A DNA stretch of 64,000 nt from Paenibacillus soyae (lineage in GTDB: Bacteria; Bacillota; Bacilli; Paenibacillales; Paenibacillaceae). Under the pieces are notes generated by a model, which ran no database searches, had not been told where the DNA came from, and saw only the letters and a program-made list of their open reading frames with translations. The stretch spans positions 1-64,000 of the forward strand of contig NZ_JANIPJ010000015.1 of NCBI RefSeq assembly GCF_024623455.1, read 5' to 3'. A program made the translations under genes and the position numbers. Each line of letters opens with the position of its first letter. Positions within the stretch are counted from its first letter, which is position 1. Below are positions 41,868 to 51,600 of the stretch, one piece after another.

Positions 41868-43355
41868 ATGAGTTACGTAATAGGAATCGATCTCGGGACG
41901 AGCGCCGTCAAGGCGCTCCTGGTCGACCGCGATGGAACGGTTGCGGCGGAAGCTTCGCGAAGCTATCCGCTCTTCCACGAGCGCTCCGGCTGGAGCGAGC
42001 AGCGCGCGGATGACTGGGTAGAGGGGACGCTGGAAGCCATCGCCGAATTGGTATCCGGCATCGATGCTTCCTCCGTGGAAGGCATCAGCTTCTCCGGTCA
42101 GATGCACGGTCTGGTCCTGCTGGACCAAGCCGGCAACCCGGTTCGGAACGCGATTCTGTGGAACGATACGCGCACGACGGAGCAATGCCGCGAGATCGAA
42201 CACACGCTTGGCGACAAGCTGCTGTCCGTTACGCGGAATCCGGCGCTCGAAGGGTTTACGCTGCCGAAGATTCTATGGGTTCGCCAATATGAACCGGATG
42301 CCTTCAACCAGGCCGTCAGCTTCCTTCTTCCGAAGGATTACGTTCGCTACCGGCTAACGGGCCAACTGCACATGGATTACTCCGATGCTGCCGGAACGCT
42401 GATGCTTGACGTTGCGGGCAAGGAGTGGAGCCAGGACGTCCTTGAAGCGTTCGGCTTGCCGGCAAGCTTCTGCCCGCCGCTCGTCGAGTCGCACGGTTTT
42501 GTCGGCAGCTTGCTGCCCGAAGCGGCTGCGAAAGCCGGCTTATCCGAATTGACGAAAGTGTTCGCGGGCGGCGCGGATAACGCTTGCGGCGCGATCGGCT
42601 CCGGCATCCTGTCGGAGGGGCTGACCCTTTGCAGCATCGGCACGTCCGGCGTTATTCTTTCCTACGAGAACGACGAGAGCAGCGATTACAAGGGCAAGGT
42701 CCATTTCTTCAACCACGGCAAAGAAGACGCCTTCTACGCGATGGGCGTCACGCTGGCGGCAGGCTATAGCCTGAGCTGGTTCAAGAAGACTTTCGCTCCA
42801 ACAGAATCGTTCGACCAGCTGCTTGATGGCGTGGGAGAAGTGAAACCCGGAGCGGGAGGACTGCTCTTCACCCCTTATTTGGTCGGCGAACGTACGCCGC
42901 ATGCGGATTCGGCGATCCGCGCCAGCTTCATCGGCGTAGACGGCTCGCATGAGCGCATTCATTTCGCCCGCGCGGTGATGGAAGGCATCACGTTCTCGTT
43001 GAACGAGTCCGTGGACATGCTGAGAAGCGCCGGCAAGTCGGTCGAGAAGATCGTCTCCATCGGAGGCGGAGCGCAGAATCCGGTTTGGCTGCAGATGCAG
43101 GCGAACATTTTCGACGCTACCGTCGTATCGCTGGAGAACGAGCAAGGACCGGGCCTCGGCGCGGCGATGCTTGCGGCGTATGGCTGCGGCTGGTTCGAAA
43201 GCCTGGAGGCTTGCTCCGAGCGTTTCGTGAAGTACGCGAGCGAGTATACGCCGGAGCCGGAAGCGGTTCAGACGTACCGCGAGCTGTTCGGCATCTATCA
43301 ACAGGTTTATGGGCAGACCAAAGGCTTGAACGAAGCGCTAGTTGCTTTCCGGTAA
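41868..43355 (+). CDS. xylB: Xylulokinase
   Basis: 495 residues from the ATG at 41868 with AAGGAGG upstream; a longer frame to 41835 lies in the repeat. FGGY kinase pattern: VIGIDLGTSAVKALLVD, SGQMHGLVLLD, GGADNACGAIGSG, LTLCSIGTSGVI, PYLVGERTPH and ISIGGGAQNPVWLQM-like segment. It phosphorylates xylulose to xylulose-5-phosphate. It is separated from xylA by 245 bases that hold the structured repeat. Confidence 0.95.
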   Translation: MSYVIGIDLGTSAVKALLVDRDGTVAAEASRSYPLFHERSGWSEQRADDWVEGTLEAIAELVSGIDASSVEGISFSGQMHGLVLLDQAGNPVRNAILWNDTRTTEQCREIEHTLGDKLLSVTRNPALEGFTLPKILWVRQYEPDAFNQAVSFLLPKDYVRYRLTGQLHMDYSDAAGTLMLDVAGKEWSQDVLEAFGLPASFCPPLVESHGFVGSLLPEAAAKAGLSELTKVFAGGADNACGAIGSGILSEGLTLCSIGTSGVILSYENDESSDYKGKVHFFNHGKEDAFYAMGVTLAAGYSLSWFKKTFAPTESFDQLLDGVGEVKPGAGGLLFTPYLVGERTPHADSAIRASFIGVDGSHERIHFARAVMEGITFSLNESVDMLRSAGKSVEKIVSIGGGAQNPVWLQMQANIFDATVVSLENEQGPGLGAAMLAAYGCGWFESLEACSERFVKYASEYTPEPEAVQTYRELFGIYQQVYGQTKGLNEALVAFR

Positions 43356-43363
43356 GACCTACG

Positions 43364-43405
43364 AAATCCGTCTTCCCCTTCGGGGGAAGGCGGATTTTTT
43401 GTTTT
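43364..43405 (+). terminator. Terminator of the xylAB operon
   Basis: AAATCCGTCTTCCCC pairs with GGGGAAGGCGGATTT around a TTCG loop, followed by a T-run. Confidence 0.92.
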
Positions 43406-43537
43406 TAATTAAACTGTTGGTTGAAAAATTCCAAACGGGATGATAATATGTCTATGTAATTAGTAGATGAATTTAAATGTTGTTTATTAAAAATGCAAAC
43501 AACTTGATGGAATGTTTGCTTGAAAGGCGTGAGCGCA

Positions 43538-44851
43538 ATGGGAATGAGTCTGGATGAACGCTTCTGGGAAGCGTCGCTATCCGATATGAAGCAAGGATTC
43601 ATGTATGAGCAGGAGGATTCGTTCGCCGGCTATTGCTGCTTGATCTGCGGCGCGCGGTTCGAGGAGGGTGAAATTTTCAAGCTTCCCGGAGAAGAGCGGT
43701 TCTTCGAAGCCCGCAAATATGCCGAGTATCATGTGAACATGGAGCACGGCTCGATGCTGGGGTACTTGCTCAGTCTGGATAAGAAAGCTACGGGCCTGAC
43801 GGACGTTCAGAAGGATATGATTCGCGATTTCGCGGCGGGGCTCGCGGATAACGAAATCGTGAAGAGAACTGGGGGCAGCGCTTCGACGGTCCGCAACCAT
43901 CGGTTCGTGCTGAAGGAGAAAGCGAAGCAAGCGAAGCTGCTGCTGGCGATCATGGAGCTCATGGACGCCGGAGCGAAGGAGGCGCCGAGGTTTGTTCCGA
44001 TTCATCGTACTGCAACGGTTATCGATGAGCGCTTTGCCGTGACGGAGGAGGAGTACGAAGCGATCATCCGGCAGTATTTTCCGGATGGGCCGGACGGTCC
44101 GCTGGATTCGCTCCCGCGCAAAGAGAAGCGGAAGGCGGCGGTGCTGCGCCATATCGCTTCCTTCTTCCAAATAGGCGTCTCGTATTCAGAAACGGAAGTG
44201 AGCGAGAGATTGAGACGGGTCTCGGTCGAGGATTATGTGACGATCCGGCGCTATTTGGTCGATTACGGATATTTGAGCAGGAAAGAAGACGGCTCCGTTT
44301 ACTGGGTGCCGGTTATGGGAAAGGATGATACTAGAATGATAGAGCAAGAGAGAGGCAAGCAGGCGGCGGCAGGCGGAGCAAAACAGAAGCCTGAGAAGGC
44401 GGAGAGCATGCAGGCCGAGACGACGAAGCCCGCCGTAGAGGCGAAGCCCGATAAAGCGGCCCGAAAGGCGCTCACGGCAGAATATCAGGAACGGGAACGG
44501 GAGATGGGCGTCTACCAGATCAAAAACGAAGCGAACGGCCGTTTGTTTGTCGGAGCGTCTACCAATCTGAACGGATTATGGAACAAAGAGAAATTCGTCC
44601 TCGGAATGGGCTCGCATATGAACAAAGAGCTTCAGAAGGAGTGGAAGCAATTCGGGGAGGAGCAGTTCTCGTTTCTCGTTCTCGAGACCGTTAAAACGGA
44701 TGGAAGCGTCCGCTATGATTATAAGGATGTCTACGACGCGGAGGGCAAAGAGCTTAAGCATGTCTCCAAAGGCTATAAGCGAGAGGTCGAATCGCTGAAA
44801 GAGAAATGGCTTGAGAAGCTGCAGCCGTTCGGGGACAAAGGCTATAACTAA
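43538..44851 (+). CDS. DUF2087 / GIY-YIG-like multi-domain protein
   Basis: About 437 residues from the ATG at 43538 (AAAGG 10 bases before); a TTG at 43520 is also open. The order is: a short Cys-containing segment (GYCCLICGARFEEGE) and a His (YHVNMEHG), possibly a zinc site, near 25-70; a LuxR-like helix-turn-helix (about 85-130, DNEIVKRTGGSASTVRNH); a DUF2087 domain (about 180-255, KEKRKAAVLRHIASFF, RRYLVDYGYLSRKEDG); a charged linker; then a GIY-YIG-like domain (about 325-400, GVYQIKNEANGRLFVGAST). The catalytic Arg that normally follows the second motif is not present, so nuclease activity is doubtful. Cytosolic, monocistronic or with the next MFS gene. Confidence 0.82.
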   Translation: MGMSLDERFWEASLSDMKQGFMYEQEDSFAGYCCLICGARFEEGEIFKLPGEERFFEARKYAEYHVNMEHGSMLGYLLSLDKKATGLTDVQKDMIRDFAAGLADNEIVKRTGGSASTVRNHRFVLKEKAKQAKLLLAIMELMDAGAKEAPRFVPIHRTATVIDERFAVTEEEYEAIIRQYFPDGPDGPLDSLPRKEKRKAAVLRHIASFFQIGVSYSETEVSERLRRVSVEDYVTIRRYLVDYGYLSRKEDGSVYWVPVMGKDDTRMIEQERGKQAAAGGAKQKPEKAESMQAETTKPAVEAKPDKAARKALTAEYQEREREMGVYQIKNEANGRLFVGASTNLNGLWNKEKFVLGMGSHMNKELQKEWKQFGEEQFSFLVLETVKTDGSVRYDYKDVYDAEGKELKHVSKGYKREVESLKEKWLEKLQPFGDKGYN

Positions 44852-44872
44852 ATTAGGGAGTGAGATCAAGCG

Positions 44873-46132
44873 ATGATGGATCAAGCAATGCCGGCGAGGC
44901 CGGCGGGCCATTTGTTTCGCAACCGGTTTTTTCAAACGATTTTATTTTCGAACGTGCTGCTGCAAATCGGGATATGGGTACGGAACTTCGCCATCCTGAT
45001 GTACGTGACGGATATGACGAACGACGATCCGTTTGCGGTCGGCCTGATGAGCTTCGTGGAGTTTCTTCCGATCTTCGTGTTCTCCTTCATCGGAGGAACG
45101 TTCGCGGACCGCTGGAAGCCTAGATTGACGATGATATGGTGCGATTTGCTGTCGGCCGTATCGGTGTTCGCCGTATTGCTTACGTTGATGTACGGCTCGT
45201 GGCACATGGTTTATCTGGTTACGTTCATCTCGGCGATCTTGTCGCAATTCTCTCAGCCGTCCGCGATGAAGCTGTTCAAGCAGCATATCGAACCGGGACA
45301 GCTGCAGCAGGCGATGGCGCTGTTCCAGTCGCTCATCGCGATCTTTATGGTAATCGGGCCTTCGCTCGGGGTCATATGCTATCAGCGGTTAGGCATAGAG
45401 GCGTCGGTCGGCATTATGGGCGTCGCGTTTTTGCTGTCGGCGATCGTATTGTACCGGATTCCCCGCGATCGCAAGATCGAGCGTTCGGCTGGCGGGGAGG
45501 CTAGCAAATTTTGGACGGAAATGGCGGACGGTCTGAAGTATGTATGGCGCAGCCCCGTGCTGAAGTCGCTTGGCGCTTGTTTTGCGCTGGCGGGCATTGC
45601 CGTCGGCACCGTGCAGACGCTCGGATTGTTCGTGGTGATCGAGCGTTTGGGACAGGAGAAGGAGTTTCTTCAATATTTGCTGATGGTAAACGGCGTTGCT
45701 ATGCTGGTCGGCGGGGGCGCGGTCATGGCGCTGGCGAAGAAGGTTTCGCCGCAGAAGCTGCTTGCTCTTGGCATGCTGATCAGCTCCATTACGATGGTGG
45801 GTATCGGGCTGTCGACGAATGTTCCGTCCACCTTCGTACTGCAGTTCATCAGCGGCCTGGGGTTCCCGTGTATTCAAATCGGCATCAGCACGATGATTCT
45901 CCAGTGGACCGAAGAGAAATTCGTGGGACGCGTCAACGGGGTTCTTGGGCCGATGTTTATGGGCATGATGGTCATTATGACGCTGGTGGCAGGTCAGCTT
46001 AAGAAAGTATTCCCGCTCGTCGGCATCTACGGCGCGGCCGGCATTCTCATGTTCCTGGGCATGCTCGTGCTTGTTCCGCTGTTCAAGCATAAGCCGCAGC
46101 CGCGTGTTGATGCGGTCGAGGGAGCGGTTTAG
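44873..46132 (+). CDS. MFS transporter
   Basis: 419 residues, GGGAGTGAG upstream, 21 bases after the preceding gene. There are about twelve membrane helices; FSFIGGTFADRWKPRLTMIWCDLLSAVSVF is the MFS loop 2-3 motif. It resembles the MDR-type group of efflux transporters related to macrolide exporters. Substrate unknown. It may be co-transcribed with the DUF2087 protein, which could regulate it. Confidence 0.88.
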   Translation: MMDQAMPARPAGHLFRNRFFQTILFSNVLLQIGIWVRNFAILMYVTDMTNDDPFAVGLMSFVEFLPIFVFSFIGGTFADRWKPRLTMIWCDLLSAVSVFAVLLTLMYGSWHMVYLVTFISAILSQFSQPSAMKLFKQHIEPGQLQQAMALFQSLIAIFMVIGPSLGVICYQRLGIEASVGIMGVAFLLSAIVLYRIPRDRKIERSAGGEASKFWTEMADGLKYVWRSPVLKSLGACFALAGIAVGTVQTLGLFVVIERLGQEKEFLQYLLMVNGVAMLVGGGAVMALAKKVSPQKLLALGMLISSITMVGIGLSTNVPSTFVLQFISGLGFPCIQIGISTMILQWTEEKFVGRVNGVLGPMFMGMMVIMTLVAGQLKKVFPLVGIYGAAGILMFLGMLVLVPLFKHKPQPRVDAVEGAV

Positions 46133-46235
46133 AGAGAATTTATGAACAGTCATTTATTGACAGGCTGCCGGCTCCTGAAGTAATCTATGGAAAGAAGAAC
46201 ATCGTCGAAATTTGATGATTCATAGTCCGGGCGAA

Positions 46236-46290
46236 GCGAAGCACGCTTGCTCCTTGTTGTTACATGACAGGGAGAAGTGTGCTTTTTTGC
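46236..46290 (+). terminator. Terminator after the MFS gene
   Basis: AAGCACGCTT pairs with AAGTGTGCTT, with inner CTCC/GGGAG, followed by TTTTTT. It lies 100 bases past the MFS stop. Confidence 0.7.
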
Positions 46291-46336
46291 GTTCCCTTCG
46301 CATCTAAAAATAAGAATTGGCAAGGAGTGTATAAGC

Positions 46337-47308
46337 ATGTTACAACTGAAACGAACCGTACTTTTGGCTATGTTTGCCATTGTAGTCAGCCTAAGCGCTT
46401 TTATCGTATGGAGCGGCTTCTCCTCGGTTTACGCTTCGGAGAGGGCGGTCGTTACCAAAACCTTTCAGCTGTCCGAGGATGTCGAAACGTTGACGTTAAC
46501 CGTGGAAGGCTACGATGGCTCGTTTGGCTCCCGGTTGGAGCTGCCGGATGGTCACGAGATTAAGGGAAAGGACAGCACCCGGATTCTAGGGGCTGACCGA
46601 ACCTATTGGGCGACTGCTTATACGATTTCGCCTGCTCGGAAGGGCGACTATACGATAACGATCGACGCGCCGGTCAAAGCTTTCTATAACCTAATCGTTG
46701 ACGTGCCTCACTTCTCGGATACGGCTTTACACTGGGCGAAGGCGGACATTGACGGTTATGTGGAGAGAGGCATCGTTAAAGGATATGGCAACGGAAAGTT
46801 CGGTCCGGAGGACGCGGTTACCGGCGAGGCTTTCATTAAGATGCTGGTGCTGGCCTTGACCGAGGAACAGCCGAACGGTCTCCGCCAGTGGTCGCCGTTA
46901 TTCCGGTGGAAGATGAAGGATGAAGAGAAGAGCCTGGAGCTAGGATGGAAGGAATACGACTTCCTGAGGGAAACGAGCGGTGAATGGTCTGCTCCGTATG
47001 TAAGCGCGGCGGCGGATCTAGGCATAACAAGCCGTTGGGAAGAGAAGCAGCTCCGGGCACCTTTTAAGCGGAAGGACGCAGCGCTGCTGTGTGCCAATAT
47101 CATGAATTTGCTCGCTGTGGACAAGCCGAAGGTAGCAAGCTTCAATGACGTGTCGAAGCTGGAGAAGGAATACATGGCCGCTATTAACTTGGTTAGCAGT
47201 CAAAGCATTATTTCCGGCTATCCTGACCGGACGTTCCGGCCGGAGGCCCTCGTAACGCGAGCAGAGACGATTAAGATCCTTACGAGACTTGAAGCGTTTC
47301 TTAAATAA
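46337..47308 (+). CDS. S-layer-homology surface protein (323 aa)
   Basis: ATG at 46337, AAGGAG upstream. The signal peptide (LLAMFAIVVSLSAFIVW, cleavage near YAS) is followed by a small beta domain (about 35-125) and then three SLH repeats: HFSDTALHWAKADIDGYVERGIVKGYGNGKFGP, a degenerate middle repeat with APYVSAAADLGITS, and ISGYPDRTFRPEALVTRAETIKILTRL. SLH domains bind pyruvylated wall polymers. It starts a surface operon; the next gene follows in 21 bases. Confidence 0.9.
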   Translation: MLQLKRTVLLAMFAIVVSLSAFIVWSGFSSVYASERAVVTKTFQLSEDVETLTLTVEGYDGSFGSRLELPDGHEIKGKDSTRILGADRTYWATAYTISPARKGDYTITIDAPVKAFYNLIVDVPHFSDTALHWAKADIDGYVERGIVKGYGNGKFGPEDAVTGEAFIKMLVLALTEEQPNGLRQWSPLFRWKMKDEEKSLELGWKEYDFLRETSGEWSAPYVSAAADLGITSRWEEKQLRAPFKRKDAALLCANIMNLLAVDKPKVASFNDVSKLEKEYMAAINLVSSQSIISGYPDRTFRPEALVTRAETIKILTRLEAFLK

Positions 47309-47329
47309 CCAACATTGGAGGAACTACGA

Positions 47330-48589
47330 ATGAAGAAAGTTATTATCGCTCTGGCGTTATTGCTGGGTTCTATCGCGCCTATTGGACAAGCTCAAGCTGA
47401 GGCTGATGTTGCCGCTACTGACGAAATGCCGTTCACGGATATCGCAAAGCATTGGGCGAAGGACAATATCTTAAAAGCCTACGAAAGCGGCCTCGTCGAT
47501 GGATTCCCGGATGGCACCTTCCGCCCGGATGACGTTGTGACGGCGGATCAGTTTCTAGTGATGATGCTACGTGCACATAGCGTGACGGTGGACGGGAAAA
47601 CGGAGTTTGATCCGGAGTGGTATAGAGAGTTAGGGGCTGTACAACCGGGACACTTGAACACTATTAAATCTACAGTAAGTAGGCAAAAGTTTAATTTCCA
47701 ATCTGCGTCGGCAGGTTACTGGGCAAAGCCCTTCATTGATTTTATTTTTGAGACTCCATTTATTTATACAAACGATTTAGTTTTTCCTAAGGACTACAAT
47801 CGGTTTAAGAAGCAGATTATGAGGGAAGAAGCATCCTATTTACTTGGGAGCTGGTTTACTACCTTCGACTTCAGGCTGCAGATCCAATACGCTGAACACA
47901 TACTGAAAAACTCTGGACTCAAAGATTTTAACAATTTTGGAGTTGATGCGGGTACTTACCGTGCTGATGTTTTGGCTGCTGGCTTAATGAACGGGTATCC
48001 AACCAACAATTTTTATCCGAAGAGATATGTCACAAGGGCCGAGGCATTAACAATGGCACAGCGTCTTAGAGAACCAGCACTAAGAATACCATTTAAGCCC
48101 AGCCTAAAGGGCCTGTATTATACAGAGAATGAAGGGACAGTCTTCTTGTTTAGCGATAAGACCAAATATGACTTTTACAATAAGTTCGTTGCATTGGCTT
48201 CCCAACATATTAAAACAGGTTATATCTATAAATTCGGCGGTAGCGGGCTCCAGATTTTTAAATCCGAAGATGATTATGAAAAATGGATCTATATGACTAA
48301 GACCATGCAGTTTGAAAATCGGCCAACCGCAGAACTTATTGTTCAAGTTGATCCAGATACTTATAAGACGGCCGGCATTGTTTTCCCGTACGATACGACA
48401 TTTCCAAATACGAAGAACTATTTGGCATCCGTTTACGATATGCTCGCCGGTCCTGGAATGGGGAGTGGGCTTAAAAAACAGGTTGATTTATTAATGGCCG
48501 ATGGTATTAGCAAAAGTTTCACCTATAACGGAAAGAATTTCGAATATAAGAATCTAGGTAAGTTGATTTCAGTAACGCTATATTACTAG
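47330..48589 (+). CDS. S-layer-homology surface protein (419 aa)
   Basis: ATG at 47330 with ATTGGAGGA upstream. The signal peptide is MKKVIIALALLLGSIAPIG (cleavage near AQA). SLH 1 is at about 30-80 (AKHWAKDNILKAYESGLV then GFPDGTFRPDDVVTADQF), followed by divergent repeats (about 115-180 and 190-250, ADVLAAGLMNGYPTNNFYP). The last 160 residues are an unrecognised, AT-rich, basic domain (LYYTENEGTVFLFSDKTKYD...). It is likely wall-anchored and partners the giant protein encoded 13 bases downstream. Confidence 0.88.
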   Translation: MKKVIIALALLLGSIAPIGQAQAEADVAATDEMPFTDIAKHWAKDNILKAYESGLVDGFPDGTFRPDDVVTADQFLVMMLRAHSVTVDGKTEFDPEWYRELGAVQPGHLNTIKSTVSRQKFNFQSASAGYWAKPFIDFIFETPFIYTNDLVFPKDYNRFKKQIMREEASYLLGSWFTTFDFRLQIQYAEHILKNSGLKDFNNFGVDAGTYRADVLAAGLMNGYPTNNFYPKRYVTRAEALTMAQRLREPALRIPFKPSLKGLYYTENEGTVFLFSDKTKYDFYNKFVALASQHIKTGYIYKFGGSGLQIFKSEDDYEKWIYMTKTMQFENRPTAELIVQVDPDTYKTAGIVFPYDTTFPNTKNYLASVYDMLAGPGMGSGLKKQVDLLMADGISKSFTYNGKNFEYKNLGKLISVTLYY

Positions 48590-48602
48590 GGAGGAACTTT
48601 AG

Positions 48603-51600
48603 GTGACCATAAGGATTCGCAAAAGAATCATTTGGACGCTGTTAGTCGCATTTTTATTCTCATTCAGTTCATTTGTATATTGGCCAAAAGAACATGCGAC
48701 GGCAGCAACTGTATCAACTCCAACTTCCATTAATGGTTATCCTAATAAGTGTAAATATAATACCTCAGTCGACGGCCCTATACCCGAAGGCGTTGCCCCT
48801 TGTTCGTTACCATCAGAGGATAACAAAAATGGTTTCAAGTTCAATTCTAAGTTTTATTTTGATCCCGTCATTATAGACAATGATCCATACACCGTTCTTC
48901 CGGCTCGCAAGCTTATCGTATATGGTACACCGTTTACTGTCCCTTCAAAGATCCAAAGCTTTAAAAAAGGAATGCAACCGGACGGTGGCGTAATTATCCC
49001 GGGTCAAGGCCACTTTTACGTATATAGCAATGAACATGGTGGCTATGTATTTGGGGAATATCGCTACCTCGGATTCACCTATGATAACAACCTCTATTCA
49101 AATATCAACTTTATCGTAGACATGGATTTAGGAGTCCCCATCCAAAATAAACATTGGATATACTTGCCTTGGAAAGAGCTTCCGAATGACTACGCACGTA
49201 AACCATCTACTCCAGGTGCGGTATACGATGGCCGTGAAGATGTAACGAGTAGAGATTTCGACCAAATTAGAGAATACATTCAAAACAAGCTTAATTTTAC
49301 AATGACTCAGAGCGTTAGATACTCGGACCGGTATAAGGTTTTAACTGGTTTTCAATATCGTGACCCAAGGCAGTACATGTCCCTACACCAATCACCAACA
49401 ACCAAGGAACGTGGTATTGGCACGATGTATCATTACAGCTGGGACAGTAACTCCATTTGGTATCAAACGTTCTTCATGCCGAAATTGGATGAAACAACAA
49501 AGGATCGCGAACGAGTAGAGGCTTCCTGCGCTGTAGTGCCGGTAAGCAACAAACCAATTCCCATTGGGAAAAGCAAGAAAGTGAAAGTAGAAGTAAAATT
49601 GACCGGAACCTTGCTTGACGAGGATTATTACGGGGAGCCATTAGACGAATTCCTTTACTATACTCGAAAGGATATAGACTACTGGCGCTTGGATATGAGC
49701 AACCCAGCAGGCGGGGGATATACGCAGCTCGCTTCCAACAAAGCCAAGGATGGTGTTGTCGTAAAAAGTAACACCGCTTCAGCTGTGTACACCATCGAAA
49801 TTGATACTCAAAAGCTGGATCGGTCGAGTGACGATGTATGGAAATTCAAATCAAATGCGGGCGTTTTCGCGTTCTATTATGACCATACCTACAGCAATCC
49901 ATCATATTCGTCTCAATACTGTAACCTTGAAGTTAATTTTGAACCGACTGAAAAACAACCGATGCTTAGCAGCTTCGGTGTCGTTCCTGAAATTCAGTTC
50001 GAGCGTTTATCGCAGTTTACAAGCGCGATGGTTGGATATGAAGATTTCTCCTATGGAGAAGACGTCGATTATTACGAATTCGAAATTACAAATATCAGTG
50101 ACGGAAGCAAAGCAACGAGAAAATTTGATCCTGCAATCCCGGAAGTCAAAGCCCCAAAGGCTGGGTATCTTGATCAAGCTGCCGTACAAAATTTCTTGCA
50201 CAATTTTATGAAATCAAAGTTCTCACAAGAAATGGTTTCCGATTCAATAGCGCGACAATTCGAGATTAAGCAAACAATTGTTGACAAGGACGCAACCGTG
50301 AATAACAAGTCCATGGCATTACAAAGCGTAACGGTCATACATACTCCCGTAGCCGGTTGCGGAGTAGACCACGACACATTGCCAGCTCCACCGCAGTACA
50401 TTTCGCCGAAAGCTGACTGGCCGTTTGATTGGTATGACGTCGTGCCTTTCCCCGTAACCGATTCGGCTCCAGATTTGATTCCGCATAAAGGCTGCGAGGA
50501 TCCAGTAGGATATGACGAGTTTACCAAACGGGTATTTATCGATGGAGCTGAAATTGATGCCGAGGAATTTTACAACGGCGACTATATCTTTGGCGAAGAC
50601 AAATTAGGTATCAGGGAAGTGAAGACGACATTCACGGCCCCGGACGGCACCGAGTCGTTCAAAATCCAGCATGTCGTCATTCATGAATCGAAACCCCGAG
50701 TTTCCCTTAAACTTGAAGGTTTGTATAAGCAAAACCGTACGATGACGGCCATCGATCGATCGGCCGCCAGCAATGATCAATGGGTGGAGCAAAATTCGCC
50801 GCTAGAAATTACTTCATTCAGCTTCGTTAAACCTAGCGATCCGAATTTGAAATGTCGTACAGGCTATTGCGAATCGAATAAGTCTGAAAAAATGTATATG
50901 TACAAGGAGCCTGGCCATTATAAAATGAGCATTGCGGCCAAGCGCGTTATTACTTATGACGGCGGCAAAACGATTACACGTTATTCCGATCCGTATGTGG
51001 TTGATTACGAAATCATGCCTGACCATAAACCCGCCGTTGCGGTCCATGCCTATAACACGGAGATAAGCCGCCTTGATCAATTGGAGCTGCTTTATGATGT
51101 AGTTAGCACGGATGGGGACTTTATCGCTGAGCAAAACATGAAGGTATATCACGATTCGGATAATGACGGCGATTTTGACGATCTTGTATTCGAAACGGAT
51201 GAACCGATTACGCAGCTGCCTCAGCTGAGTAAGCTCGGTCAGTACCAAATCGTAGCCTATGCGAAAGAAGGAACAACTCAAAATCGACTCATGGAGTTTG
51301 TTTCTCCAGCTGACGATAAGACGCATACGGTAGAATCGTATTTCTTCATCGATAACTACGCGCCGTCGAGCGATCTGTACTTGGACGTTCCAAATGAAAA
51401 AGCAGATATGGACGTCTACTTCATGCTCGACGCGAACCTTAAGCAAGAATCAACGGATTATGTACGCGGAAACAAGGTGACGCTTACCAATGCCTTTAAC
51501 AGCGCGAACATGCTGGCCAACATCGGCATTTGGGATATGAAGACGTATACGTACAGCCAGTCGGCAAGTACAAGCAGAAGTACCGGCACATCATATCCGC

